DNA of 64,000 nucleotides from NCBI GenBank assembly GCA_021234155.1, contig JAJEKV010000025.1:8772330-8836329 (forward strand). The letters run 5' to 3'. The notes below the pieces were generated by a model. It did not search any database. It was not told where the DNA came from and saw nothing but the letters and a program-made list of their open reading frames with translations. Origin of the DNA: Isoetes taiwanensis (taxonomy: Eukaryota; Streptophyta; Lycopodiopsida; Isoetales; Isoetaceae). Each line of letters opens with the position of its first letter. Position 1 is the first letter of the stretch. Positions 32,448 to 43,440 of the stretch are shown piece by piece. A program made the translations under genes and the position numbers.

Positions 32448-35122
32448 GTCAGGGAATAAATTACTAATCGCATATTTCTTATTAGCCAGAATGACTTTAG
32501 CTAAACTTGCTCGATATTAATCCCAAAACTTTCTGTGGTTTAGCTAAACTCTACATATTTTTCCTTTCATACTTTCTAGCGTTTAGCTAAACTAACCCAA
32601 ATATCATCCCAAAAATTTCTATGATGTGGCCAACAGAAAACATTAAGCCAAATTACGATACTTTTTTTTAATTGTTTCCACTTAATTTAGTCATTTTCTT
32701 TGTGAAAACAATCTAAAATAATGTTAACTACCAAGGCCTAGGACTCAAATTAAAACGTAATGCTAGAAACTAAACTATTAATCATATATTTCATATGAAC
32801 TAGAATGATGTTAGCTAAATATGGCCTATTCATTTTTTACTATCTTTATCGGTTTTATTCCAGGTTTTATTCAGAGCCATTGATCTGTGGGATATCCCTG
32901 GTATTGTGCAAGATCAATGGCCATCAAGATTTTGACCCAAAAATAAAAAACCACTTCCTATGGTGTCGATCGAACACATGGTTCAAGCACAAGAAAAAAG
33001 CAAAATAAAGAAGCCATATAGTGTGCTAATTTCGTATAGTCAGCCCTCCACTGCAGCAACAAAGCAGGCAGGAAGCAAGCAGGACTGCCCCAATGAAACA
33101 CGTTGGAAACAATCCTCTTCTAGTCCTGGGCAGGAGTCCGGAATGAATTCTCCGCCAGTGCCCTGTGCCAAAGAAACCCAACACAAATAAAAAACCCTGT
33201 ATAAAGAAATAAAACCACATTATTGCAGCGTGTGCAATAATCCACGCTCTTTACGCTGCGCATAATTCTAGCAATTTACAAGATCAAATCGAATAAGGAA
33301 GCAGAGGAAGAAGCTTTGATTCTAAATCCTGTCGGGAGCAAAGCTACCGCAATTTTCCTACAAGCGGCTAAAACAATTCCTTTGGCGATTCAAAACAAAA
33401 GCGGGAGAGGGAGGATTTTAAAGCGTGTATAGAGCAAAAAAATTCTGAACAACGGTCGGCCGGGCTGTGAAGATCTTTGGATGGATGCCAAAGAAATAAA
33501 ACCCCTGTATAAACCCAAAGAAACAGAGAGGGATGCAACATTTCAATGCATTGGGGCTCGGATCTAGAGTGCAGACCGCCCATTCCGCCCGGTGAATCCG
33601 GGCGCTTCAAAGCTTGGCATTATGTACAAAGGCCGGCTCTGAAGCTATGGCGGCATTTTGAAGAATTTGCAAATGCCTTGTTCATTTGCATCGCCGGCGA
33701 AGCCCCCCGCCTCCGTCCATGCCCGTGACGACATCTTTCCACCGATTTTTGCGAAACGGCCTTGGCTGCCGCGTTCTTCCTACAAACCATCCCTTGTTCC
33801 CCACCGCCGATTCTTGCAACAATGGAACCACAGATCAACTCCGTCCACATAATACATAGATGAAGCCACGGATCCCTCATTTGGGATCTTTGGCACCTCG
33901 CCCAAAAGAAGCGGAGGATTTTGTTGCTTACCTCCTTCCTCCCCGCCAAATTGGGGACGAGTACAACCAGGCCCGGACCGAGCCATCTGCGGTAGAGCCC
34001 GTGGTGCGCGTCGCCACAATGCCTCTCCTCCATTTTGCCCTTGCCAAAAAAAGAAGGGAGCATGCCTTCTTATCCACACCCTAAAAAAAGGGCGCCAATT
34101 TTTTCTTCCCCACCAGCCTTTGCAAAAACCTCCATGAAAAAAGGAATTGCGAAGCACCCAAAATAGCAAGAAACACTCAAGCTCTTCTCACATGGCAAAT
34201 TATACCGTTTCTTATACAATACTGTACCAAAATCATAGTCCCCACCATTGCCAGAATACCCTCCCCAACCCCAAAACGAAAATAGCATACTATATGATGT
34301 TAGCTAAACTAGCCCGAAATTCATTTTAAAAGTTTCTATGGTTTAGCTAAACAATATCAAATTTCATCCTCTTACTTTCTAGCATTTGGCTAAAGGGCTC
34401 CAGGGTTGGTGCAGTCCCGAAAAAAGTTAAGCTAAAACTATTATTTTTTTCCCAATTTTTTCCGTTTACTTTAGCCAATTTTTTTTGAAAATGTGCTAAA
34501 AAATCGCCAAATAGCTAAGTTTGTAAGTGTATTGTCAGGCCTTGAAGAGGCAGAACCTAAAAAGAAGAGGCAAATGAACATATGAAGACAAACTAACCCC
34601 AAAAGCACCGGAAGTTAACATGATAGACTGGGTTCAGAATGTAAGCAGATATCCTTCTTCCTTGTTGTTCAAATACCAGGGAAAAAAAGAGACAAAAAGT
34701 GATTATTTGCCTGGAATAGCATATAAACGGAGGAAAAGAGCAAGTCATCTTCATGCAAGTAATAAAATACACTTATAGAATAAAGAAAAAACTTGAGAAC
34801 AACAAAGACTCATAGTTCGTATCTATGGTCCTAATCCTCACCTGTCAAGTTGATTAAACAGAAGGAAAATAGGGCAGTACTCATTTCGAAAATGCCCTTA
34901 AATTATTCCATGGTCACAGTGGTATCCGAGCAATGTTCTTGGTGACCAAGAGCAAAGCACTGGCCATGCTCCCACTAGTACTAACTTAGTAGGATTCTCA
35001 AACCTCAAAAAAGTGGGAAAATTTTTTCTCATTTTTGTAGTATATGCTAAGCTAGTAACAGTTAGTAGAATTGAAAACCAAGTAAACTAAAAAGTTCAGC
35101 TAAAATTTGACTAAAAGTGGAA
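32448..35122. other. Element B leader with GCTAAACT-rich repeats
   Basis: Three diverged copies of a phrase with CATATTTC...AGAATGATGTTAGCTAAAC occur at about 32,461, 32,771 and 34,266. Between the second and third copies, 32.84-34.26 kb looks like inserted sequence with a GC-richer centre. A 147-codon minus-strand frame at 33,620-34,063 is open but resembles nothing I know. No primer-binding site is recognised at the left edge. Confidence 0.45.
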
Positions 35123-35193
35123 ATGTCTCACACTATGCGCCAGAGCACCAACCTAAAATTTAGGTCGAGCCCTGGGCGCACAATGTGAGACAT
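35123..35193. promoter_or_regulatory. GTCTCACA hairpin H1, upstream of the H3-like ORF
   Basis: A 71-bp imperfect palindrome. The arms are ATGTCTCACACTATGCGCC and GGCGCACAATGTGAGACAT, and the centre ACCTAAAATTTAGGT is itself palindromic. Three related copies follow at 35,335, 37,032 and 37,225. Role unknown; position suggests a protein-binding or transcript-folding element. Confidence 0.7.
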
Positions 35194-35334
35194 TGGCCAT
35201 AATAACCTTAAAACTTGATGAATTTTAATAAGGTAAGATGCTAAATCGAATTTTAAGGTAGGAATTACCTAGATTTATATATTAGACCCCTAGGAATATG
35301 CCTGGAAATCACATAATTTAGTCTAAAATGCACA

Positions 35335-35403
35335 ATGTCTCACACTATGCGCCAGAGGCTCGATCTAATTATTAGCTCGAGCCCCCAACGCACAATGTGA
35401 GAC
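35335..35403. promoter_or_regulatory. GTCTCACA hairpin H2, upstream of the H3-like ORF
   Basis: Same arms as H1, with a different palindromic centre (GATCTAATTATTAGCTCGAG). It lies 212 bp after H1 and about 100 bp before the TATA box at 35,506. Confidence 0.7.
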
Positions 35404-35505
35404 AAATGGCTTAGAAAAGTCTGAAATAAGTATATGTTTTAAGTCAATAGGTGCCTCGGCACATTAAAAAGAGCAACTTAAATTTTGACCTAAAATTGCC
35501 CAAGC

Positions 35506-35513
35506 TATAAATA
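35506..35513 (+). promoter_or_regulatory. TATA box before the H3-like ORF
   Basis: CTATAAATAGACC is a textbook plant TATA box, 111 bp before the likely ATG at 35,617. A matching CTATAAATAGGCC sits in the same place before ORF2. Confidence 0.65.
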
Positions 35514-35616
35514 GACCTAGACCCCCCCTCATTTGTACGTTTCCTCTCTAGAAAATTGCTCCCACTTTTTGAGGCGATTTTTGGGCGCCCGACCTCCGAT
35601 CGGCGAACCGTAAGAC

Positions 35617-36891
35617 ATGGGCGAACCAAATGATCGCCGGGTTCCTCGAGGAGATTCAGGAGATGCTTCGGGAGCGTCTTCGTGCGAGAGATGACCAACC
35701 TTCGTCGAGCGAGGGAACAGTCTCAGATGAGCACCAAGGGGAAGGATCCCAGCAGGGAGCACAAAACCGTGAGGTAGACCAGCCAGGTAGACCAAGAGAA
35801 CGCAGACTGAACGCCACGTAAGTGCTCGAGGAAATAGATGGGGATGACGCATTTAAATGCGTAGAGTAATTGGAGCAGATAGAGAAGGAGAAGCAAGATA
35901 AGGCCGAGCGTGGATGGGAGGAAAAGGCGGAGCAAGAGCGGAGGCCAAAGCACACGAAGAGCGTAGGAGGGAGCCATCCCCGAGCCGACCTCGGAGGAAG
36001 AACTCGGCACTGATTCGGAAGCATGAGGCGAAGGAACGGCGCCGAGAGAAGAAAAAGGCGGAGAAGAAGAGGAAGAGGGAGGAGAAGGAGGCCAAGGAGG
36101 CCGAGGAAAAGAAAAAGAAGAAGGACAAGTACGTGGAGGAGCCTAAGAGAAAGACAAAGAAGACGCCCAACATCAAGGTAGTCATCACGGAATGGCCAGT
36201 AGACCAGCCCGTCTCCTCCGACGACTCGGATGACGAAGACTTCAACCCCAATCTTGAAGGTGTGAGTTCTTCCAAGCCCCCAGGTGATGAGCAGGGAGCA
36301 CAGGACCAGGAGAAGCCAGAGCAGGTGCAGGCACCCCCGCCATATCCGACATGGGAGAAGGATAAGGACAACAAGAAGGCACCTCGGCCTGCCAGGGAGT
36401 CGTACGTGATAGACCCCATCAGGGTCTACCAGAAGAAGCTTAAGGCGCACAAGGATTTTATGAAGAAGTGGGAGGCTTATAACTCCTACTACCAAGCGAA
36501 CAAGGTTACTTGGGTCGAAGGTGGACGGCCGTCGAAGAAGCAGACCCTAAAGCCGCCACCAGAGAAGCCCAAACCTCCAAAGAAGTCGCCCAAAAGAAAA
36601 GGCAACTCGAACTTGAATCGAGCAATCAGGGAGATCCAGCAATTCCAGAGGAGTTTCGGCTTCCTTATTCCCCGAGCACCCTTCGCCAGGCTGGTAAAGG
36701 AAGTTGTGCAAGAATATAGCACCGAAATGAGAGTAACAGGCGAGATGCTGTTAGCTTTACAAGAAGCAGCAGAGTAGAAGCTGGTGCAGCATTTTGAAGA
36801 CTCCACGGCATGCACAGTACACGCAAAAAGGGTAACTCTAATGAGGAAAGATATGCACTTGGCTAGTCATATTAATGGAGAGCCTTACTAA
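35617..36891 (+). pseudogene. Histone H3-like protein with long charged N-terminal extension
   Basis: The last part, 36,619-36,891, is a histone H3 fold. AIREIQQFQ and LIPRAPFARLVKEV match the alpha-N and alpha-1 helices, ALQEAAE alpha-2, and FED..., HAKRVTLMRKDMHLA, then GE loop 2 and alpha-3. The spacing equals H3 exactly, including loop 1. LIP-x-APF-x-RLVKEV and RVTLM-x-KD are closer to plant CENH3 than to canonical H3, but CENH3's longer loop 1 and its Trp are absent. The H3 tail is replaced by about 300 residues: a helical start (FLEEIQEMLRERLRARDD), a Lys/Glu coiled coil, an acidic SDDSDDEDF patch and a Pro/Lys-rich linker. As read, there are stops at 35,819, near 35,867 and at 36,775 (inside the fold), frame changes near 35,620 and 35,940, and no intact frame. 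It lies inside element B on the same strand as gag-pol. Confidence 0.8.
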
Positions 36892-37031
36892 TTTTGTAAA
36901 TCATAAATTTTGTGAATACAAAGTGTTTTCGAGTAAATTATAAGTGTATAAATGTACTTAATTAAGTTGAGTTAGCAAGTAATGGCTTTTGTTTTAGTCA
37001 AATTGGGCATAATTAGACCGAGTAGTGAGGA

Positions 37032-37088
37032 ATGTCTCACACTGTGCGCCAGAGCACCAACCTAAGCCCTGGGCGCACAATGTGAGAC
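37032..37088. promoter_or_regulatory. GTCTCACA hairpin H3, upstream of ORF2
   Basis: A shorter 57-bp copy with arms ATGTCTCACACTGTGCGCC and GGGCGCACAATGTGAGAC. The palindromic centre is reduced to ACCTAAG. The arms are conserved although the flanking DNA has diverged from that around H1. Confidence 0.7.
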
Positions 37089-37224
37089 CTTCACACCAAA
37101 AGTGGACCAAAACACCTCCAAATCGACCAAGTAAGGGGTCAATTCTTGCCTAACTCAATGAGACTAGTATGTTTTGACCATTAGTTTACTCAGATTGGAC
37201 AAGTATTGACCAAATTGGGCCAAT

Positions 37225-37292
37225 TGTCTCACACTATGCACCAGAGGCCTAACCTAAATTTTAGGTCGAGCCCCAGGCGCACAATGTGAGAC
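37225..37292. promoter_or_regulatory. GTCTCACA hairpin H4, upstream of ORF2
   Basis: A 68-bp copy with arms TGTCTCACACTATGCACC and AGGCGCACAATGTGAGAC and centre ACCTAAATTTTAGGT. It lies 193 bp after H3, which repeats the paired layout of H1 and H2. Confidence 0.7.
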
Positions 37293-37495
37293 CTTCCAGC
37301 ATTTTCTCTTCCATCCTACACCCAATTGACCTTTAGTTTGTTGCAATAGGTCCTCTAGACAGTCCTATTCATGCTCAAACCCTCAAATTAGCCTTCCAGT
37401 CCCCATTTGGACCTCAAAATAGGTCAGGATTGGCCAACCCCAGGAAGTTCCCAAGTCATCCAAAAATTAGAGTTTTTCCCTTGTCTATAAATAGG

Positions 37496-37503
37496 CCTCA
37501 TTT
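37496..37503 (+). promoter_or_regulatory. TATA box before ORF2
   Basis: CTATAAATAGGCC lies 110 bp before the ATG at 37,606. Both the sequence and its distance to the ATG repeat those of the H3-like ORF. Confidence 0.65.
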
Positions 37504-37605
37504 CTTACTTAGCACCCTACAAGTCTGCTCCCGACCTTCTAGGCGATCTTCCAGCTCCCTGAGGCGCTTTTGCATTTGTTTGATAGCCTAGTCCCCTCTA
37601 GATCT

Positions 37606-38940
37606 ATGGCAACTGCTGATTTTAGGCGATGGTACAGCGCCAGTGCCCATGCAGCCGAGACTGATGTCAATGCAATTTTTCAAGTTTTTCGAAAACAGAT
37701 AGATGTCCAAGCCACGTTGCAAGCAACCCCAGCTTACATGGAAGTCATGACCGAATTCCAAGCTAAGGTAGGACCGTCCTTAGTACAACTCCCCCCTTGC
37801 ACAGGATACTTTGTCCCTAGGCAGTCCCTCCAAGCAGCCTTAGGTGATGTCCCCAACATTGCGAAATATCTGACCAATAAAGCTGCTAGGTTGCCAGACT
37901 ACATGGTCGTGATAGCTAATAGAAACAAGTATTTTTCCTACACCGCTGCTCTAGCCATCTTTCTTTCCCACCGAGCCCAGAACCCCATGGGGGAAACCTC
38001 TATCCCTCCCATGGATGTAGATCCCTTAGCTTCTTGTGAGATGATCGGCTCTTACTCGGTACCAAAGCGGAACAAGAAGGAAGAGCGGATGATGAACCGT
38101 CGACTCGATGGCGAAGACTACGCCGAGCTCGACCCGAAGAAGCGCCGGTTAGCGTAAGCGGTGATGCCAATTTTTGAACAAGGCCGATGGGACCCTCGGG
38201 GATCGCTCCCCCGCTTGGGCTAGGTATCACAAGCCTAGCCCCCATTATCATTGACGGCCAGGAGTACTTGCTCCTTAGTGACATCGAACCTCGAATCACG
38301 AGAGCGGGGGGACCGACTTCGCCCGAGTTGTTGTATCTCTAGCGGCAGCGGCCGAATCTGGATGACTTCATCGGCCGGGAGGCATCCGACTTCCGATCCA
38401 GTCGGAAGAAAACACACTTATCTGAAGTCGACTTGAGATATTGGCATGTCTGGCGATGTCGCCAAATGATGGAAGCTTCGGGACTGCCGTCGAAGAGGAG
38501 TTTTATGCCATTCAAGAGCGGATGGGGATCCGTGGCAAGACCAATTTAACATTTTGATGCCGAGTTCTTCGACACCAGCCCCCACAGGTGTTCAGAGAAG
38601 AGGCGAGATCGACCTGCGGCGAATTACATCGACAGTCAGGGACTATGGAGACCGTCGATGAGTATGCGGAAAGACATAGAGCCGGTGCCCGAGGAGACGA
38701 CGAGTCAACAGCAGCGGGCAGGGACAGGTCGCTGAGGTACTATCTCCCTCTGCTGAAGGACGGGAGAATAGCGGTAATTCACCATAAATTCAGCCCAAAG
38801 GCGAAGAAGTGTTCATGCTCATCGCGACTCTCGGGCTTTGGGGACATGCTTTCGGCTGGCTCCAAAAGCGACTATGACATCTTAGTCAAAGAGAACGATG
38901 GCACTTGACATCTTCGACCGTCATACCCTACCGGACGACG
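37606..38940 (+). pseudogene. Element B accessory ORF2, unknown family
   Basis: The first 184 codons (ATG at 37,606 to a stop at 38,155-38,157) are open. They read as a well-folded protein: MATADFRRWYSAS, then alternating helices, a FVPRQSLQAALGDVPN segment, and a Lys/Arg-rich end that includes PKKRRLA, a possible nuclear localisation signal. Protein-like sequence continues to about 38,940 in other frames (for example LAPIIIDGQEYLLLSDIEPR), so the original product was probably over 400 residues. No zinc knuckle, protease, polymerase or membrane signature is present, and I do not recognise the family. It shares its upstream layout of paired hairpins and TATA box with the H3-like ORF, so the two may be co-regulated. 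Confidence 0.5.
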
Positions 38941-39285
38941 GGGAAGACTAGCGTTGACCTGCGGCCTACCCGTCCTAAGCGAGGGTAGAAGACTTGGTGG
39001 CGACCTTGCGGGCGGGTCATCAACGAACATCCTCAGGAACTTGGGACGCTCCGTAGGAACGGCCCAAGTTAAGAAGTTCCTCCAGGATAACCCATCCTAC
39101 CGGCGATCTCAAGATTAGTTAGACTCTTGACCCCGGGGGCATTGTATTTAAGATATCATATATATGAATACATTTTCTTTTGCACTTTAAATGTTTTGTT
39201 GATGTATTTTATTCCACAACTACACCAACAAACACATACAATGCAATAGAACAAATAAAGCTAACTGTAAAGCCACGATCTACTT
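38941..39285. other. Spacer between ORF2 and gag
   Basis: AT-rich sequence at 39,140-39,260, after a CG-rich stretch, may hold a polyadenylation signal for ORF2. A possible splice acceptor, TTGTGTATGCAG, lies just before the gag coding sequence at about 39,294. Confidence 0.35.
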
Positions 39286-40502
39286 GTGTATGCAGCTAGA
39301 GCTCCAGGCACAGCTGAACAAGAACGGCGAGCCCGTAGGGAAGAACAGACTCCGCCCAGGCCACACCCGGCAAGGAACCTGTATGAAGCATTTGGCCCAA
39401 TGACTCCCGAGGAGGAAATGTCTCAGATGAGAACGGACCTCCAGCAGATAAAGGCCTTCTTGGCAGCGCAAGCAGGAGGGAGCTCAGATAACAATGTCCA
39501 GTTGCCGGAAGCACCACCTCAGAAGACGAGGAAGGACAAGAAGAGGAGCAAAAGAAGGAGGTCCCCCGGCACGGAATCCTCCGACACAAGCTCGGATTCC
39601 GATTCCGACTCCAAAGAAGAGGAAGAGCAGGTGCAGGACCAAAGAGACGGCAGACACAGGGACACGAGGACCTCGGACTATCAGAAGAAGGTAGACTCAG
39701 CATTGGGAAATGTATGGAAGGCTAGGAAATGTATGGTAGACAGCAGGTCAGGCATGGAAGCAGAGGCTTGGCTTGATGAGATGAGTGAGTATGGTAACGC
39801 TTATAGCATGAAGGACAAGGACAAAGCGTGGTGCAACACCAACCTGAAGGGCAGCGTGAGGCATTTGGTGGAAGGGCTATGCAAGGCCCATGGCTTGAAC
39901 AGATGATTCTGAGTTCAAGAAGTTTGCTAAGGCTTTCAAGTGCCATTATGTACCCGAGAACATAAGTGTTACATGATGCGATAGTTTCACCGATTGCGGC
40001 AGGGCAACATGTCTGTGCTAAAGTACATAGAGGAGTTCATGAAGCTTAGATTGTATGTGCCCAAGTTGAGCAAAAGGCACGCAGTGGAAGGATACATCGA
40101 AGGGTTGAATGATGAGATAAGGAAGTTGGTAAGAGCAATCAACCCCAAGACAGTGTCAGAAGCAGAATCCAAGGCGGTGAGCTTGCAAGGAACGGGCCCT
40201 CGGTGACATTGGGCAGCCGGCATTAGCGATTATCAGGATAAGGGCAAGGCAACAGGAAGCTATAGCCCTAGAGCAGCTAGCCCGGGTCCAGCAAAGGCCC
40301 CATATAGTGGCAACTATGGGAAGCAACAGGAGAAGAAGCAGGTGTCCTTCAAAGACAAGCAGGAGGGATCAAACTACTCCAAAGCAGTGCAGTCCTTTTT
40401 GCAAGCAATGCCCAAGGAGAAGAGGCAGGCATGTATAGAGAAGTAGCTTTGCTTCAGGTGCTTCCAGCCAGGCCACAGGATGGCGAACTGCCCCTTTGTC
40501 AT
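39286..40502 (+). pseudogene. Element B gag
   Basis: The first frame (206 codons to 39,906) has a basic, Pro-rich start, a coiled section (EEEMSQMRTDLQQIKAFL), an Arg/Lys-rich block, a Ser/Asp-rich acidic run, and then the retrotransposon gag domain. That domain continues after a frameshift through RQGNMSVLKYIEEFMKLR near 40,003-40,056 to 40,206. The nucleocapsid zinc knuckle CFRCFQPGHRMANC, a perfect C-x2-C-x4-H-x4-C, is at about 40,450-40,491, just after an in-frame TAG (40,444-40,446) where a Gln codon would be expected. The gag domain layout is normal for a plant chromovirus. Confidence 0.75.
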
Positions 40503-41000
40503 GAGCGCAGCGCTAGCGGAGTTGGGTGGATGGGACACTCCGTCTGACGACGACGGCGAGGCAGCACGCGACTATATTCAGGGTGAGTGTCACATTTTTG
40601 CTGCCATAGATACAGAACAAGCAGAGAATCAGTATAAGGTAATTTCCACAGTAGGGAAAGCCAAGGCCAAGTCTTTCATAGTCCTGATAGACTCGGGAAG
40701 TAGCCACAACTTTGCGTCCCCAAGAATGGTTGAGATGTTGAAGTTGAAACCGTTGAAGTCAAAGTCGAGGCTCGTGGTGTTAGCAAGTGGAGCAATGAAG
40801 ACACTGGGGGGAAAGAGGATAAACTTGACATTGATTTGCGGAAATCAACATCGGATGGGGCGTAGTAATGGGCATAGGCAAGTATGACTTGATCATAGGA
40901 ATGGAGTATCTTGGACCAGGCGGGGGCCATCATTGATGGAAAGCGGAAGGTGACCCTCCTGGCGCCAAGCGGCAAGATCATCGAGATCCGCAGGTAAAAA
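40503..41000 (+). pseudogene. Element B aspartic protease
   Basis: An acidic linker leads to VLIDSGSSHNF, with the catalytic D-S-G at 40,690-40,698. The flap region (LVVLASGAM) and the end block KYDLIIGMEYL near 40,880-40,912 follow after one frame change. D-S-G-S-S-H-N-F is the standard active-site form in plant chromoviruses. Confidence 0.75.
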
Positions 41001-41039
41001 GTTGTGCCCATCATGCGGTGTATGTCTAGTAAGCATTTA

Positions 41040-41935
41040 CATTTCAAGTGCATAAAGAGCGGCGGGTAGCATATATCTTCAAGCTTGAGACCGAAGAGCC
41101 GAAGTCGGGAAGGAAAGCAAGGAAGACAAGGTGCTCCGACAAGTTGCCCAAGCAGATAGCTAAGTTGATCACGGGTTCCACGATCTCTTCCCGGATGAGA
41201 TTGAGCGGCTTCCTCCTTCTGAAGTCGAGTGTGAGATAGCTTTTCGAATCGAGGGAACTAAACCCGGCGAGCAAGGCTCCATACGAGAATGGCGACCACG
41301 AGGGAGGCGAGACTAAAAGAAGCGATTGCGGGGAGTTGCTTTCGACCTAGGCTTCATTAGATCTAAGCGTCTCCCCATTTAGGGCACCCATTCTTTTTGT
41401 GAAGAAGAAGGATGGCAGCTTGAGGATGTGCATAGATTACAGGCAGTTTAACAAGCACACCATCAAGAATAAGTATCGCTTCGGATCGGATGACTTGATG
41501 GATCAGCTCCAAGGGGCAAAAGTCTTCTCCAAAATTGATCTAAGGTCAGGCTATCATCAAATCAGAATGAAGGAAGAAGACGTCCACAAAACGGCTTTCA
41601 GGGACCGGTATGGGCATTACGAGTTCATGGTAATGCCATTTGGTTTATCAAATGCCCCAGCGACATTGGAGTTCTTGGATACTTTTGTGATAGTATTCTT
41701 GACGATATTACGGTGTATAGCGAGATCCACGGAAGAACACATTACAACACCTAAGAAAAGTGCTCGAGAAGTTGAGGAGGCGGCGATTTATGCGCCAAGT
41801 TGTGAAGTGCCATTTCTGTGAACGGAGGGTGGAATACCCTCTTTGGATCATGTGATCTCGACATAAGGAATTTTTGCGGATCACCGCCAAGATTGAAGCG
41901 GTGATTGATGGCGGCACCAAAAAAAAGAATGTCCA
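41040..41935 (+). pseudogene. Element B reverse transcriptase
   Basis: The open stretch 41,399-41,821 carries [54 protein letters not shown] and SNAPAT, the canonical fingers and palm of Ty3/gypsy RT. After PAT about ten residues of the usual sequence are missing (a roughly 30-bp deletion). The catalytic LDD is interrupted by one missing base before ACGATATT at about 41,700; with it the region would read [10 protein letters not shown]. Upstream, 41,048-41,260 holds the linker before RT with the recognisable FPDE...LPPSEVECEI block in a shifted frame. Confidence 0.85.
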
Positions 41936-42640
41936 TGAGGTCAGAAGCTTTCTTGGCCTAGCAGGGTACTACAGGAAGTTTGTGAAGAACTTTGTAAAGA
42001 TAGTGGCCCCGCTATGAGACTTGGACGAGGCGGAAAAAGTGAAAGATTGGGCAGATCATTGGCACAAAGAAAAGCGGGGGTTTGAATTGTTGAAGGAAGC
42101 TTTGACAACCACCCCATCTTGACCTGCCGGATCGAGGAGAAGGACAAGCTTGTGGCGACAGACGCAAGTAAGATAGCCACAGGTGCAGTGCTCATGCAGG
42201 AAGAGCGGGTAGTAGCTTACGACTCCAGGAAGATGAACGACGTCGAGACGCGCTACCCGACCCATGATCAAGAGTTGCTAGCCATTGTCAGGGCACTAAG
42301 GATTTGGAGGCATTATTTGCTGAGGAGGAAGTTTCAGTTAGATACTGATCACCAGAGCCTTCAATATCTTTTCACCCAACCACTCCTCAACCTAAGGCAA
42401 AGGAGGTGGATGGAATTCCTTGAGGAATATGACTTTGACATAATGTATAAGCCCGGCAAGCTTAATGTTGTTGCAGATGCCCTCTCCAGAAGACCATTTG
42501 GGATGAGAACGCATTGTAATGCTATATCAACTCTTTCGAGTGAGTTTGGTAAGAAAATTGAGGAGACATTGCCGTTGGATGGTGATTTCAAGGAGGTATG
42601 GGCAAGCCTCTCTAGGGAGGCTAGAGCAGGATAAGGAAGG
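41936..42640 (+). pseudogene. Element B RNase H
   Basis: RSFLGLAGYYRKFVKNF near 41,945-41,992 marks the connection domain. The RNase H core is open from 42,119: LVATDASKIATGAVLMQ, SRKMNDVETRYPTHDQELLA, RHYLLRRKFQLDTDHQSL and KLNVVADALSRRP, so all the usual acidic positions are present. One in-frame TGA (about 42,015) and a frameshift separate the connection from the core. Confidence 0.85.
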
Positions 42641-43440
42641 GAAGCCTTCAAACATTATAAGAAGGAAGGAAACCTGTTGTACTATAAAGACAAGTTATGT
42701 GTGCTAGAATCATCAGGGGTGAGGAAGTTGATTCTCCATGACACTCACAACAGTTCAATAGCTGGCCACACAGGATTTATGAAGACATATTTCAAAGTCT
42801 TCTTGGCGAAAACTATTATTGGCGAGGAATGAAGAAGCGGATAGCTTCGCTACATCAAAAAGTGTCGGTTATGTGTCCAGACGACGGCGAGAGCAGCCGA
42901 ACTCCAGGAGCCTTGGAACCTTTAGCGGTGCCGAACACTAAGTGGGAGGTCATCAGCATGGACTTCATAACGAGGGCTCAGGGGCGATAGAAGAGGAAAG
43001 ATGCTTTGATGGTTGTGGTCGACAAGTTATCAAAGATGGCACACTTCGTGCCTTGCAGGACCACCGACACAGGTATGGATACAACGAAGCTCTTCACCAA
43101 AGAAATCTTCAGGCTCCATGGCATGCCGAGAGAGATCATCTCCAACAGAAACTCGAAGTTCATGAGTGCCTTTTGGCAAGATCTTTTTCGCGGACGATTG
43201 AGGCGAAGCTGTCCATGAGCACGACCTATCATCCCTCGAGGACGGATGGGCAAGCGAGTGGACCAACAGAATTTTGGAAGATATGCTACGAAACTATGTC
43301 TGGAACAAGCAGAGTATGTGGGACGAGTTTATTCACTTGGTGGAGTTCGCTTAGAATAGCACCAAGCAGGAATCATCCCAAATGTCGCCATTCATGATAA
43401 ACTACGGCTACCAATGTCTAACTCTAGACACTTGGCACAA
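42641..43440 (+). pseudogene. Element B integrase
   Basis: The zinc-binding H-H-C-C start is recognisable (ILHDTHNSSIAGHTGFMKT near 42,732-42,788; KCRLCVQTTARAAELQEPW in another frame). The catalytic core begins WEVISMDFI near 42,943-42,970 and continues MVVVDKLSKMAHFVPC. The second catalytic block reads IISNRNSKFMSAFWQDLF near 43,136-43,188, where the family normally has S-D-R-D. Both Asp positions, including the catalytic one, are Asn here. The third block (STTYHPSRTDGQ) is intact near 43,216-43,251. Frameshifts lie between the blocks. Confidence 0.8.

Noticed and set aside
35656..36495. 279-codon minus-strand frame rich in Leu
   Set aside because: Antisense shadow of the GAG/AAG-rich H3-like ORF.
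36619..36891. Calling the H3-like protein a true CENH3
   Set aside because: Loop 1 has canonical H3 length and lacks the CENH3 Trp; only some residues are CENH3-like.
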